64,000 nt of DNA from Devosia sp. LC5 (GCF_000735585.1 NZ_JNNO01000012.1:1-64000), one strand, 5' to 3'; counted from the stretch's first letter, positions 1 through 8,858 are shown. Numbers and translations are program-made. The notes: generated by a model not told the origin, from the letters alone.

Positions 1-85
1 CATCAAAGCCCGCCGCGAGCAGCGCGGGCTTGAGGAAACGCTGAATTTGCGGCTCGTCATCGACCACGGGGATACGTTGCTGCAT
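1..85 (-). CDS. response regulator, KdpE-like (partial, N-terminus only)
   Basis: Only the first 28 codons are present because the gene runs off the left edge. The reverse-strand translation reads MQQRIPVVDDEPQIQRFLKP and continues ALLAAGFD, the start of a CheY-type receiver domain: a hydrophobic beta strand followed by the acidic DDE triad that binds Mg2+. The sequence is closest in style to KdpE-type regulators of the potassium ATPase operon. The phospho-acceptor Asp and the DNA-binding domain lie outside the window, so the exact regulon is inferred. Its ATG overlaps the TGA of the upstream reading frame (TGATG), as expected for a regulator coupled to its sensor kinase. Confidence 0.65.
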   Translation of the reverse strand, partial: MQQRIPVVDDEPQIQRFLKPALLAAGFD

Positions 86-2019
86 CACATGGCCCTTCCC
101 GGCTCGACGAGGGGCAGGCGCAGGGTGGAGCGGGGGACGGCGCTGCGGGTGGAGGGGGGGGTGGCGGTTGTTGAGGGCGCTCGGGCGCGCCGCGCGCGCC
201 CGGGGGTGGCCCGTCCGGGCCACCCCTTGGGGGGGGGGGCCCGCCCCGCCCGCCCGGCCACCTGCGTCAAAATCTGATAGGTTCGCGTTGCCGCGCGCGG
301 ATCGCCATGCGCCAGCCCCAGATCGGCATCGAGCACGCCAACCACCGAGAGCTTTTCGAAATGGTGACCCTTGCTCACCAGTTGCGTGCCGATGATCAGG
401 TCATATTCGCCCCGCTCGATCTCGCTGAAGCGCTCGCGCAATTGCGCGTTGGAACCCATATCGGAGGAGAGAATCACCCGCCGCGCATCGGGGAACCGCG
501 CCGCTGCTTCCTCAGCCACCCGCTCGATGCCCGGCCCCACCGCAATCAACGTATCTTCTTCGCCGCAGGCGCTGCAGGTCTTGGGCGTGCGCACTTCATG
601 CCCGCAATGATGGCACATCAACACGCCCCGGAAGCGGTGCTCTACCATCCAGGCAGAGCAATCGGGACATTGATATTGATGCCCGCAAGCGCGGCACAAC
701 GTCAGCGGGGCGTAGCCGCGCCGGTTGAGAAATAATAGCGCCTGCTCGCCTCGATCCAGCGCCGCAAACACTTCACGCGCCAGCACCGGGGCAATCCACT
801 GCCCCTTTTCCGGCCCGTCGATCCGCATATCGATCGCGGTAATATTGGGCATGGAAGCCTCGGCAAAACGCGAGGTCAGCAGCACATGGGCATAGCGGCC
901 GATATTGGCATTGTTGCGCGTTTCGACCGACGGCGTGGCCGAACTCAGCACCACCCGTGCATTGGCCAGATGCGCCCGCACAATGGCCATGTCGCGGGCA
1001 TGGTAATTGACCCCATCGGACTGCTTATAGGCCCCGTCATGCTCCTCATCGAGCACCAGCATGCCCAGCTCGCGAAACGGCAGGAACAGCGCCGAGCGCG
1101 CGCCCACCACGGCCCGTACACTGCCATCAAGCACCCCGCGCCACACCTTGGCCCGCTGTACCGGTGTCATGTCCGAATGCCATTCGGCCGGCCGCGTGCC
1201 GAAGCGCTTGGTGAAGCGGTCCAAAAATGTGTGGGTCAGCGCAATCTCGGGCAGCAGAATCAGGGCCTGCCGTCCGGCGCGCAACGTGTCAGCTACCGCC
1301 TCGAAAAATACCTCCGTCTTGCCGCCGCCGGTGACGCCATCGAGCAAAGCCACACCAAATGCATTGGCATCGAGCGCCACGATCTGCTCCAGCGCCGCGC
1401 TCTGCTCGGGATTAAGCGTGATCGCCGCGCCATCCGGGTCAGGCGGCAGAACGATTGGCGGCGGAGGCATTTCCAGGCGTTCGATGGCACCGGCCCGCTC
1501 CAGCCCCTCGATCACCGAAGCCGAAACGCCCGTGGCTCCAACCAATGCCGCCTTGGGCCAGGCCATATCGTCCATCAAGGCATCAAGCACCCGCAGCCGC
1601 GCCGGCGTCAGTTTTTCCGGCTCCAGCCCGGTGCGCCGGAAGGCGATGACCGGCTTGGGACTATCCAGCGCTTCGGTGGAACGCAGCACGGCGCGCAGCA
1701 CCTGTCCTGGCGCGGCCAGCGTATAGCGCGCCACCCATTCGACCAGCTTGAGCAATTCCTCGCTGAGCGGGGGCACATCATAGGCCATGGCGATATCGCG
1801 CAGCCGGTTATGCGCCACCATGTCCTTGGGCGGCCCCCAGACCACGCCCAGCGTCAGCCGCGGGCCCAGTGGCACAGCCACGATCGAGCCGCGCGTGACG
1901 CTCATATGGGCGGGCACGCGGTAGCTATAGGGGCCCTCGACGGCCACCCCCACCATGACGGCGACGATGTCTGGACGTATCTCCATTTGTGCCTGTTCTG
2001 TTCGCATTCCAGCGATCAC
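85..2019 (-). CDS. priA: primosomal protein N' (replication restart helicase PriA), 3' end disrupted
   Basis: PriA reloads the replisome at collapsed forks. The N-terminal DNA-binding region, the Walker A segment (DGVTGGGKTEVFFEA), the DEEH box (VLDEEHDGAYKQ) and the zinc cysteines (CRACGHQYQCPDC, then CHHCG and CSACGEED) are all present. The helicase core reaches QVAGRAGRA near residue 590. From there the family normally continues for roughly 130 more residues. Here the frame instead enters Gly/Pro/Arg-rich low-complexity sequence and ends with STLRLPLVEPGRAM, which resembles the C-terminal strand of a histidine kinase. The last ~65 codons are therefore probably not PriA. The DNA at 181-275 is almost pure G/C and includes an 11-G run. 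I read this as a misassembly, sequencing error or deletion joining priA to a sensor-kinase gene. Confidence 0.85.
   Translation of the reverse strand: MIAGMRTEQAQMEIRPDIVAVMVGVAVEGPYSYRVPAHMSVTRGSIVAVPLGPRLTLGVVWGPPKDMVAHNRLRDIAMAYDVPPLSEELLKLVEWVARYTLAAPGQVLRAVLRSTEALDSPKPVIAFRRTGLEPEKLTPARLRVLDALMDDMAWPKAALVGATGVSASVIEGLERAGAIERLEMPPPPIVLPPDPDGAAITLNPEQSAALEQIVALDANAFGVALLDGVTGGGKTEVFFEAVADTLRAGRQALILLPEIALTHTFLDRFTKRFGTRPAEWHSDMTPVQRAKVWRGVLDGSVRAVVGARSALFLPFRELGMLVLDEEHDGAYKQSDGVNYHARDMAIVRAHLANARVVLSSATPSVETRNNANIGRYAHVLLTSRFAEASMPNITAIDMRIDGPEKGQWIAPVLAREVFAALDRGEQALLFLNRRGYAPLTLCRACGHQYQCPDCSAWMVEHRFRGVLMCHHCGHEVRTPKTCSACGEEDTLIAVGPGIERVAEEAAARFPDARRVILSSDMGSNAQLRERFSEIERGEYDLIIGTQLVSKGHHFEKLSVVGVLDADLGLAHGDPRAATRTYQILTQVAGRAGRAPPPKGWPGRATPGRARRARAPSTTATPPSTRSAVPRSTLRLPLVEPGRAM
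203..226. repeat. perfect 11-bp inverted repeat in G/C-only stretch
   Basis: GGGGTGGCCCG is followed, after two bases, by CGGGCCACCCC. It sits next to an 11-base G run (229-239), exactly where the priA frame stops looking like PriA. It may be a foldback or assembly artefact rather than a functional hairpin. Confidence 0.6.
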
Positions 2020-2052
2020 AGCGCAAGTGATTCTGCTGCCATCCCGGACTGC

Positions 2053-2067
2053 TGACAGGCCCTGTCA
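2053..2067. promoter_or_regulatory. 15-bp palindrome between priA and the divergent small gene
   Basis: TGACAGGCCCTGTCA is a 6+3+6 perfect palindrome in the 90-bp spacer between the divergent starts of priA (2019) and the small gene at 2110. Its placement fits an operator. No binding protein can be named from the sequence. Confidence 0.3.
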
Positions 2068-2109
2068 GGGGGCGGGTGCAATCTGTCTTCCCAAGCACAG
2101 GAGGATAGC

Positions 2110-2301
2110 ATGACCCAGATGATCGATCGGGTGTCCCTATCGGAAGACATCGTCACCATCGCCAAGCGCGCCAGTCTTTATCAGCTGCTGCTATCGGCAT
2201 TGCGACGCCAGAAGCGGGTGCAGGAATTGCCGGGCCATCTCTATAACGACCTGGGCATACCGCCCAGCCAGCGCCCCGATTTCACCCCGCGCTGCCGGTG
2301 A
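2110..2301 (+). CDS. small conserved-looking protein, DUF1127-like
   Basis: A 63-residue basic protein with a textbook AGGAGG ribosome binding site at 2099-2104, five bases before the ATG. That makes it very likely to be expressed. The central helix (LYQLLLSALRRQ) followed by LPGHLYNDLGIPPS is reminiscent of DUF1127 proteins, which carry an Arg-rich helix and an L-x-D-I/L-G motif; some members act in phosphate or RNA-linked regulation. The match is by eye only. There is no signal peptide or membrane segment. It stands alone between priA and xerC. Confidence 0.6.
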   Translation: MTQMIDRVSLSEDIVTIAKRASLYQLLLSALRRQKRVQELPGHLYNDLGIPPSQRPDFTPRCR

Positions 2302-2413
2302 CGTCAGCCCTCGGATGAGGGGTCCAATCCCATGCAGGCCTCCCAAAGGCCCCCTCATCCGCCCCCTTTTCCCTGGCTACAATTTTATAACCGACATGCG
2401 CTAAATTCCCGGC

Positions 2414-3343
2414 ATGGTCGATTCAGCCTTTGCCACCGACGAGTTCGTTCGCGCCCAGATCGCCTCTTGGCAGCGCGAGTTGGGTTCGGTTCGCCGGCTC
2501 GCCGAAAACACGCTTGAGGCCTATAGCCGCGACCTCGATCAATTCCTGCAATTCCTCGCTGGCCATGCCGGCGGCCCGGTGACCTTGAGCACTCTCAAGG
2601 ACTTGCGCGGCGCCGATATCCGCGCCTTCATGGCCCAGCGGCGCAATGAAAGCCTGGGCTCACGCTCGCTGGCCCGGGTGCTGTCGGCGCTCAAATCCTT
2701 CTTCCGCTTTCTCGAACGCGAAGGCGTTTTGGCAACCGAAGCGCTCAACGTCATCCGCACCCCCAAACAGCCAAAATCCCTGCCCAAGGCGCTGACTGTG
2801 ATCGAGGCGCGCCGCACCATTACCACCACCGAGGAAATGGAAGAGCGCCCCTGGGTCGCGGCGCGCGACATGGCGGTGCTGTCGCTTTGCTATGGCGCCG
2901 GCCTGCGTATTGCCGAGGCTTTGGCACTGACTCGGGCGGATCTGGAATCCCAGACTTTGCGCGTCACCGGAAAGGGCGGCAAGGTGCGGATGGTGCCGCT
3001 GATCGAGGCGGTACGGAAGTCGATCGAGCTTTATCTCGAGCTTTGCCCGTTCAAATCCTGGCCCCAGGAACCGCTGTTCCGGGGGGTCAAGGGGGGGGTG
3101 CTGTCGCCGCGGTTGATCCAGTTGCGTGTGGCCCAATTGCGCGGCGCCCTGGGCCTGCCACCTTCGGCCACGCCGCATGCGCTAAGGCATTCTTTTGCAA
3201 CGCATTTATTGGGGCGGGGTGGCGATTTACGGGCCATTCAGGAACTGCTCGGCCATGCCAGCCTGTCCTCCACCCAGATCTATACCGCGGTCGACACCGA
3301 CCGCCTGCTCGACAGCTATCGCAAGGCGCACCCAAGAGGCTAA
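2414..3343 (+). CDS. xerC: site-specific tyrosine recombinase XerC
   Basis: A 309-residue tyrosine recombinase of normal XerC length. The N-terminal SAM-like core-binding domain spans about residues 10-105 and the catalytic domain about 125-300. The catalytic set is complete: Arg165 (GAGLRIAEAL), Lys in the GKGGKVR beta hairpin (187-192), His255 and Arg258 (HALRHSFATHLL), His281 (LLGHASLSST) and the nucleophile Tyr290. With XerD it resolves chromosome dimers at dif during FtsK-driven segregation. It lies beside priA and no phage or integron genes are nearby, so a housekeeping XerC is far more likely than a mobile-element integrase. Confidence 0.93.
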   Translation: MVDSAFATDEFVRAQIASWQRELGSVRRLAENTLEAYSRDLDQFLQFLAGHAGGPVTLSTLKDLRGADIRAFMAQRRNESLGSRSLARVLSALKSFFRFLEREGVLATEALNVIRTPKQPKSLPKALTVIEARRTITTTEEMEERPWVAARDMAVLSLCYGAGLRIAEALALTRADLESQTLRVTGKGGKVRMVPLIEAVRKSIELYLELCPFKSWPQEPLFRGVKGGVLSPRLIQLRVAQLRGALGLPPSATPHALRHSFATHLLGRGGDLRAIQELLGHASLSSTQIYTAVDTDRLLDSYRKAHPRG

Positions 3344-3596
3344 TTGGTGCACGGACTGTTAGCGTTGAGATTGCCATACCGGCCGAACGGTTAACGCCCA
3401 AGCCGCCTTGCCAGCCGCAGCAGCCAGCGCTACGAAACTGCCCATGCATTCGTCCGCCACCATCATTCTGCTTGGTCTTTGGCTTTCTGGCTCCCTTTGG
3501 GTCCGGAACGAGCGCTGACATCCAGCCCTTCGTCTCACCGGCCCGCCTTTCAGGCGCCGGTATTGCTTGAGGCGGGTGTTTTTGGAACCGCCTCCC

Positions 3597-4541
3597 ATGT
3601 CCGCTGCCGTCTCATCCCCCCAAGCCGCCAATGACCCCCTGGGCTATGCCTTTGCCGTGGCCGGCGCCGTGCTGTTCGCCACCAAGGGCATTTTCATCAA
3701 GCTCGCCTATGCCCAGGGCGTCTCCACCGAAATGCTGCTCAGCCTGCGCATGATCGTGGCGCTGCCGGTTTACCTGCTCATTATGGTGGGCCTGTTGCGG
3801 CGCGAGGAGAAATTGCGGGCTTCCCTGAGCTGGCCCGTGGTGCTGACCAGCATGGCCGTGGGCATTCTGGGCTATTATGTCTCGAGCTATCTCGACTTTT
3901 TGGGGCTGAATTACCTGACCGCGCAATATGAGCGGCTGGTGCTGTTCACCTATCCCTTTTTCGTGCTGCTGTTCGGCGTCTGGTTCTTTGGTGATCGCAT
4001 GGTGTGGGGTGTTGTGCCGGCCATGCTGGTCTCCTATGCCGGGCTGCTGGTGATTTTCGGCTGGAATCTCGCCGTCAACCCCGACGGGCTGGTGACCGGC
4101 ACGCTGCTGGTGCTGGGTTCGGCCATCACCTTTGCGCTTTACCAGCACCTGGCCAAGCGGCAGATGCTCAAGCTCGGCTCGGGCCTGTTCACCTGCATCG
4201 CCATGTCCACCGCCGCGCTTTGCGCCATCGGACAAAACCTGATCATTGCCGGTCCACAGAGTTATCTGATGCTGTCGCCGCAGATCTGGACCTATGGCCT
4301 GGCTCTGGGCGTACTCGGCACCGTGCTGCCCTCGTTCCTGATGAATGCCGGCATGGCCCGCATCGGGGCGCGCGCCACCTCCTCCACCGGCGCGTTCGGG
4401 CCCATCATCACCATCATCATCGCCGTCATCGTGCTGTCCGAACCCTTCACCATTTTCCATGCCGCGGGCACCGTTCTGGTGCTGGCGGGTTCGATATTGT
4501 TCACAAGAGCTGAACGCCGGGCGCGCAATCGGCGGGACTAG
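3597..4541 (+). CDS. DMT superfamily (EamA) transporter
   Basis: About 314 residues with ten hydrophobic segments arranged as two EamA repeats, as in drug/metabolite exporters of the inner membrane. I start it at the ATG at 3597 (MSAAVSSPQAANDPLGYAFAV). A TTG 30 bases upstream is in frame but would add a charged, unlikely extension. The first repeat starts LGYAFAVAGAVLFATKGIFI. The second contains the typical glycine-rich pre-final helix (GTVLPSFLMNAGMARIGA), and the protein ends with an Arg-rich cytoplasmic tail. The substrate cannot be read from sequence. It is not obviously in an operon. Confidence 0.85.
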   Translation: MSAAVSSPQAANDPLGYAFAVAGAVLFATKGIFIKLAYAQGVSTEMLLSLRMIVALPVYLLIMVGLLRREEKLRASLSWPVVLTSMAVGILGYYVSSYLDFLGLNYLTAQYERLVLFTYPFFVLLFGVWFFGDRMVWGVVPAMLVSYAGLLVIFGWNLAVNPDGLVTGTLLVLGSAITFALYQHLAKRQMLKLGSGLFTCIAMSTAALCAIGQNLIIAGPQSYLMLSPQIWTYGLALGVLGTVLPSFLMNAGMARIGARATSSTGAFGPIITIIIAVIVLSEPFTIFHAAGTVLVLAGSILFTRAERRARNRRD

Positions 4542-4652
4542 TCCCAATCGGCGTCAGCGAATGGCGATTGGGACTAAAACGCTGTCAGCCGCCGCAAAGC
4601 CGCTATATTGTGCGGCCACCACTGGCGGCGATACCTTCGGAAAGGGACACCG

Positions 4653-6005
4653 ATGCAAACATATAAGCGGTTGCTGGGCGCGACCACATTGGGGCTGATT
4701 CTGGCTTCAGGGCTTGCCGCACCGGCCTTTGCCCAGAAGCTCGACAACAAGACCGGCCCCAGCACCCTCACCACCTCAGCGGGCGACATCGATTTCGGCG
4801 ATGATTCGAGCGAATGGGCCAATGACGGGGAATGCGACGATCCGCGATTCTCGGGCACGGGCAGCGCCGCCGAACTGGTCGATGAGGATATCGCCAAGGA
4901 CGCCACCGATTGCCGCGCCGCCTTTGCCGCCGGCACCGTGACCCTGGTCGAAGGCGGCAGCCCGGCCCAGGCCGATATTGCCAGCCCGATCGACGCCATC
5001 GACTTTGGCGATGACAGCAGCGAATGGGCCAATGATGGCGAATGCGACGACCCGCGTTTCAAGGGAGAAGGCAGCGCCGAAGAATTGCTCGATGAGGATA
5101 CCGCCAGGGACGCCACCGATTGCGAGGCCGCTTATGCAGCGGGCACCGTGACCCTGGCCGACGATAATTCCAACGCCGATGCCACCACCAATATGCCCGC
5201 CAGTGCTGCCGAGATCGATTTCGGCGATGATTCGAGCGAATGGGCCAATGACGGGGAATGCGATGATCCCCGCTTTTCCGGCAGCGGCAGCGCCGCCGAA
5301 CTGCTCGACGCCGATATCCGCAAGGATGCTACCGATTGCCGGACCGCCCATGAAGCGGGCACTGTGACCTTCAATGGCGACAGTGCCGGCAGCACCGCTA
5401 CCCCGGTCGACATTTCCGACATCGATTTTGGCGACGACACCAGCGAATGGGCCAAGGACGAGGAATGCGATGATCCCCGCTTCTCGGGCGCCGGCGCTGC
5501 TTCCGAAATGCTGGACGATGACATCGGCCACGATGCCACCGACTGCAAGGCGGCCTATGCTGCCGGGACGGTGAGTTTCGACCCCGATGGCACTGCCGCC
5601 ACCAGCGCGAGCCCGGCTTCCACCGAGTTCGACTATGGCAGCGACACGTCCAAATGGGCCAATGACGGGGAGTGCGACGATCCGCGCTTCCTGGGCGAAG
5701 GCACCAACAAGAAGCAGCTCTACGAAGACCAGATGGCCGACGCCACCGACTGCAAGACGCTGGAAGCCGAGGGCAAGGTGCAGATCCGCGAAGTCTACCA
5801 GCCCAGCTACGCAGCCGGGGCGCCCTATGACAGCGGCCATATCGAGTTCGGCGACAACACCTCGAGCTACGCCAATGACGATCAGTGCGACGACCCGCGC
5901 TTTGAAGGCCCCGGTGCCGCCATCACCTTGCTCGACAGCGACCTGGAACACGACGCCGACGACTGCAAGGCCGCCTTCGAGGCCGGCACCATCGTGCTTA
6001 AGTAG
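4653..6005 (+). CDS. exported protein with six tandem acidic two-cysteine repeats
   Basis: A 450-residue protein beginning with a clear Sec signal peptide (MQTYKRLLGATTLGLILASG, then LAAPAFA-Q). The ATG at 4653 follows GGAAAGGGA, and the longer frame from 4608 lacks a sensible start. The mature part is six repeats of 69-72 residues, each with an FGDDSSEWANDGECDDPRF-like block, a middle G-x-G-S-A-A-E-L-L-D segment and a DATDC block. Each repeat thus has two conserved Cys and many Asp/Glu, suggesting a disulfide and possibly divalent-cation binding in every unit. Repeats 1-4 are the most alike; 5 and 6 diverge. No enzyme motif is seen. It is a single-gene unit with its own terminator. Function unknown. 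Confidence 0.85.
   Translation: MQTYKRLLGATTLGLILASGLAAPAFAQKLDNKTGPSTLTTSAGDIDFGDDSSEWANDGECDDPRFSGTGSAAELVDEDIAKDATDCRAAFAAGTVTLVEGGSPAQADIASPIDAIDFGDDSSEWANDGECDDPRFKGEGSAEELLDEDTARDATDCEAAYAAGTVTLADDNSNADATTNMPASAAEIDFGDDSSEWANDGECDDPRFSGSGSAAELLDADIRKDATDCRTAHEAGTVTFNGDSAGSTATPVDISDIDFGDDTSEWAKDEECDDPRFSGAGAASEMLDDDIGHDATDCKAAYAAGTVSFDPDGTAATSASPASTEFDYGSDTSKWANDGECDDPRFLGEGTNKKQLYEDQMADATDCKTLEAEGKVQIREVYQPSYAAGAPYDSGHIEFGDNTSSYANDDQCDDPRFEGPGAAITLLDSDLEHDADDCKAAFEAGTIVLK
4785..6005 (+). repeat. six tandem coding repeats of ~207-216 bp
   Basis: Repeat starts lie near 4785, 4995, 5211, 5418, 5625 and 5838, giving units of 210, 216, 207, 207 and 213 bp plus a final 168-bp unit. The block encoding SEWANDGECDDPRF is nearly identical at nucleotide level in units 1-3, which suggests recent duplication or gene conversion. 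Units 5 and 6 are the oldest-looking. Confidence 0.9.
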
Positions 6006-6031
6006 AGCTGAGGGTCGGTAGGATTTATTTC

Positions 6032-6065
6032 AACGGCGGGGCGCAGGCTCCGCCGTTTTTGTTTT
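6032..6065 (+). terminator. rho-independent terminator of the repeat-protein gene
   Basis: AACGGCGG and CCGCCGTT form an 8-bp stem around a 10-base loop, followed directly by a T-rich tract, 27 bases after the stop codon of the repeat protein. Confidence 0.8.
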
Positions 6066-6117
6066 AGGCGTAATCGCGGGTGCGCGTCAAAGCGAACACC
6101 ATCCTGCTTGTGGTGCC

Positions 6118-7305
6118 TTAAGCCGCCTGCCCCGCGGCCCAGCCTGAGGCCCAGGCCCACTGGAAATTGTAGCCACCGAGCCAGCCGGTGACATCGACCA
6201 CTTCGCCGACGAAATAAAGGCCGGGCACCGCGCGGGCTGCCATGGTCTTGGCGTCGAGATCGCGCGTATCGACGCCGCCTAGCGTCACTTCGGCGGTGCG
6301 ATAGCCTTCCGAACCGACGGGTTTAAGCGTCCAGTTCTTGAGCCTGGCTTCGATCACGGCCAGCTTCTTGTCCGAGAAATCGCCGAACATGCCCGGCAGA
6401 TCGAGTTCGTCGCCCAGCAATTGGGCGAGCTTTTTGGGCAGGAGATTGCCGATGACAGTCTGTACCTGAACCTTGGGCGTTTCCCTGCGGGCGGCGCGCA
6501 GCAATTCGCCGGCATCGCGACCGGGCAGCAGATCGACCTCAATGGAATCGCCCTCGCGCCAATAGGAGGAAATCTGCAGGATGGCCGGACCGGACAGGCC
6601 CCGATGGGTGAACAGCAGGGCTTCCTCGAACGCGGTCTTGCCATGTTTGACAATGGCGTCGGCAGCAATGCCCGAAAGGGGTTTGAGCTTTTCCAGCGCC
6701 CCGGTTTCAAAGGTCAGCGGAACCAGGCCCGGGCGGGTTTCAGTGAGGCGGAGGCCGAACTGGGTGGCGAGCTGATAGCCAAAGCCGGTGGCGCCCATTT
6801 TGGGGATGGATTTGCCCCCGGTGGCGACGATCAGGCTTTCCGCTGTTGCCGATGTGCTGGTGAACAGCACTTCAAAACCGGTTTCGGTCCTGGTGACCCG
6901 CTCGATTGCCGTCTTGAGCCAAAGGGTGACCCCGGCCAGCCGCATTTCGCCCAAAAGCATGGTGTTGATCTGGGTGGCGGGGCCATCGCAAAACAATTGG
7001 CCAAGGGTCTTTTCATGAAAGGTGATGCCGTAGCGGCGCACCAGGGCGATGAACATGTCGGGCGTATAGCGCGACAATGCCGAGAGCGCGAAACGTGGAT
7101 TGTCGCTCAGGAAGCGGTCGCGGCCATGTTCGATCGTGGCATTGATATTGGTGAAATTGCAGCGCCCGCCGCCCGAAATGCGGATCTTGTCGCCGGCATG
7201 GGCGGCGTGATCCACCAGCAGCACCTTCCGGCCGCGCTTGCCCGCCTCGATGGCGGCCATCATGCCAGCGGCCCCGGCGCCGAGGACGATCACGTCGTAA
7301 TGCAT
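6118..7305 (-). CDS. BaiN/HI0933-family FAD/NAD(P)-dependent oxidoreductase
   Basis: A 395-residue flavoprotein. It opens with a dinucleotide-binding fold (VIVLGAGAAGMMAAIEAGKRG), followed by the family signature GDKIRISGGGRCNFTN near residue 45. It closes with a GLYFVGEVVDVTGWLGGYN block that contacts FAD. These are hallmarks of the HI0933-like family (TIGR00275), whose physiological substrate is mostly unknown apart from BaiN in bile-acid metabolism. It is normal length with all glycine motifs intact. It converges on the repeat-protein gene and is not in an operon. Confidence 0.88.
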   Translation of the reverse strand: MHYDVIVLGAGAAGMMAAIEAGKRGRKVLLVDHAAHAGDKIRISGGGRCNFTNINATIEHGRDRFLSDNPRFALSALSRYTPDMFIALVRRYGITFHEKTLGQLFCDGPATQINTMLLGEMRLAGVTLWLKTAIERVTRTETGFEVLFTSTSATAESLIVATGGKSIPKMGATGFGYQLATQFGLRLTETRPGLVPLTFETGALEKLKPLSGIAADAIVKHGKTAFEEALLFTHRGLSGPAILQISSYWREGDSIEVDLLPGRDAGELLRAARRETPKVQVQTVIGNLLPKKLAQLLGDELDLPGMFGDFSDKKLAVIEARLKNWTLKPVGSEGYRTAEVTLGGVDTRDLDAKTMAARAVPGLYFVGEVVDVTGWLGGYNFQWAWASGWAAGQAA

Positions 7306-7817
7306 TTTTTTGGCCCTTTGGGTTTGGGGCAGTTACAGCCATGGGGCATGTGGTGGCAAGCGCTGAGGGGTGCTTTCCCCGCCCCGCTCCATCCTCATCA
7401 CCCGGCTCGTCCGGGTGATCCGTCGTTCAGCGCATGCGGCGCCCTGGATTGCCCGGACGAGCCAGGCAATGACGGTTCCTGGGAGAATAGTGGTGGTTTA
7501 AGAGGCCGGAGCCAGCCTCTTAAGGGGCCAAAAAAGGTGACCAAAAAACCGAAAGATTGACTCTTTCCTATTTGAGAGTATGACAAGTCCTGCTTGCAAC
7601 CAAAGCAGTCACAAGATGCGCAGCGCTTTCGCTATGGCCGATTTGCCTACGACCCCGGTTTTCACCGGCGGCGTCGCTGTCCTTATGACCAAAACCACCA
7701 AAACCGCCTGACGCTTTTCCCCGGGTCGTCTCCCGACGGGGAGAGGCTCAAAGCACTGGCCGCGATGCAGATCATCGCGCGGGGGCGGAAACTGGTAAGG
7801 GACTGGAGTTCCAAAAA
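7306..7817. other. 512-bp divergent intergenic region upstream of asd
   Basis: This separates the minus-strand flavoprotein from the plus-strand asd gene and must hold both promoters, though I cannot place -35/-10 boxes convincingly. It contains the imperfect inverted repeat at 7404-7463. The short frames crossing it have no ribosome binding site and no recognisable product. Confidence 0.5.
7404..7463. repeat. imperfect inverted repeat, intergenic
   Basis: An 18-base arm (7404-7421, GGCTCGTCCGGGTGATCC) is complementary, with two mismatches, to 7446-7463 (GGATTGCCCGGACGAGCC). The trailing GGCAATGACGG resembles the CATTCCCG/GGGAATGAC arms of the repeats at 17.6 and 42.6 kb, suggesting a related dispersed family. 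Confidence 0.6.
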
Positions 7818-8858
7818 ATGGGTTATCGCGTCGCTGTCGTCGGTGCCACTGGTAATGTGGGCCGGGAAGTTCTCAATATTCTGGCCGAACGCAAGTTCCC
7901 CGCCGACGAGGTTATCGCGCTGGCGTCCTCGCGCTCGATCGGGCGGGAAATTTCCTATGGCGACAAGATTTTGAAGGCCAAGAATCTCGAGGATTTCGAT
8001 TTCACCGGGGTGGATTTCGCCATCATGTCGGCCGGCGGCGCCATTTCCAAGGAATGGGCGCAGCGCATTGCCGCCAAGGGTGCCATCGTGATCGATAATT
8101 CGAGCTATTGGCGCTATCATTCCGATGTGCCGCTGGTGGTGCCCGAAGTGAACGCCCATGTGCTGGACGCCTTCATGGCCAATCCCAACCGCACCAATAT
8201 CATCGCCAATCCCAATTGCTCGACGGCCCAGCTCGTGGTGGCGCTCAAGCCCCTGCATGACTTCGCCAAGATCAAGCGCATCGTGGTCTCGACCTACCAG
8301 TCGGTGTCGGGCGCGGGCAAGGACGGGGTGGATGAGCTGTGGAACCAGACCAAGGGCATTTTCGTCAACGATAGCGCCACGCCCGGCAAGTTCCCCAAGC
8401 AGATCGCCTTCAACGTCATCCCCCATATCGATGTGTTCATGGAAGACGGCTACACCAAGGAAGAGTGGAAGGTGCTGGCCGAAACCAAGAAGATCCTCGA
8501 TCCCAAGATCAAGGTGACCTGCACCGCCGTGCGCGTACCGGTCTTCGTGGGGCATTCGGAAGCGGTCAATATCGAATTCGAAAACCCGATTTCGGCCGAC
8601 GAAGCCCGCGATATCCTGCGCGAAGCGCCGGGTATTTCGGTGCTCGACAAGCGCGAGCCGGGTGGCTACGCGACGCCGGTGGAAGTGGTCGGCGAATACG
8701 ACACCTATGTCTCCCGCATCCGCGAAGACAATACGATCGAGAACGGGCTCAATATCTGGGTCGTGAGCGACAATCTGCGCAAGGGCGCGGCGCTCAACAC
8801 GATCCAGATCGCCGAAACGCTGATCGAGCGCGGGCTGCTCGCCAAGCAGGCGGCTTAA
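7818..8858 (+). CDS. asd: aspartate-semialdehyde dehydrogenase
   Basis: Reduces beta-aspartyl phosphate to aspartate semialdehyde with NADPH, the branch point to lysine/diaminopimelate, threonine and methionine. The 346-residue protein starts with the NADP-binding GATGNVGREVLNIL. It has the catalytic Cys134 in NPNCSTAQ and the family segments SVSGAGKDGVDELW and RVPVFVGHSEAV. The ATG at 7818 follows GGAG. It works in the same pathway as dapF at 40.4 kb. A GC hairpin at 8865-8886 follows the stop but lacks a T tract, so I do not call it a terminator. Confidence 0.95.
   Translation: MGYRVAVVGATGNVGREVLNILAERKFPADEVIALASSRSIGREISYGDKILKAKNLEDFDFTGVDFAIMSAGGAISKEWAQRIAAKGAIVIDNSSYWRYHSDVPLVVPEVNAHVLDAFMANPNRTNIIANPNCSTAQLVVALKPLHDFAKIKRIVVSTYQSVSGAGKDGVDELWNQTKGIFVNDSATPGKFPKQIAFNVIPHIDVFMEDGYTKEEWKVLAETKKILDPKIKVTCTAVRVPVFVGHSEAVNIEFENPISADEARDILREAPGISVLDKREPGGYATPVEVVGEYDTYVSRIREDNTIENGLNIWVVSDNLRKGAALNTIQIAETLIERGLLAKQAA

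Noticed and set aside
2414-3343. Tyrosine recombinase as a mobile-element integrase
   Set aside because: Length, motif spacing and priA neighbourhood fit housekeeping XerC; no attachment sites or phage genes nearby.
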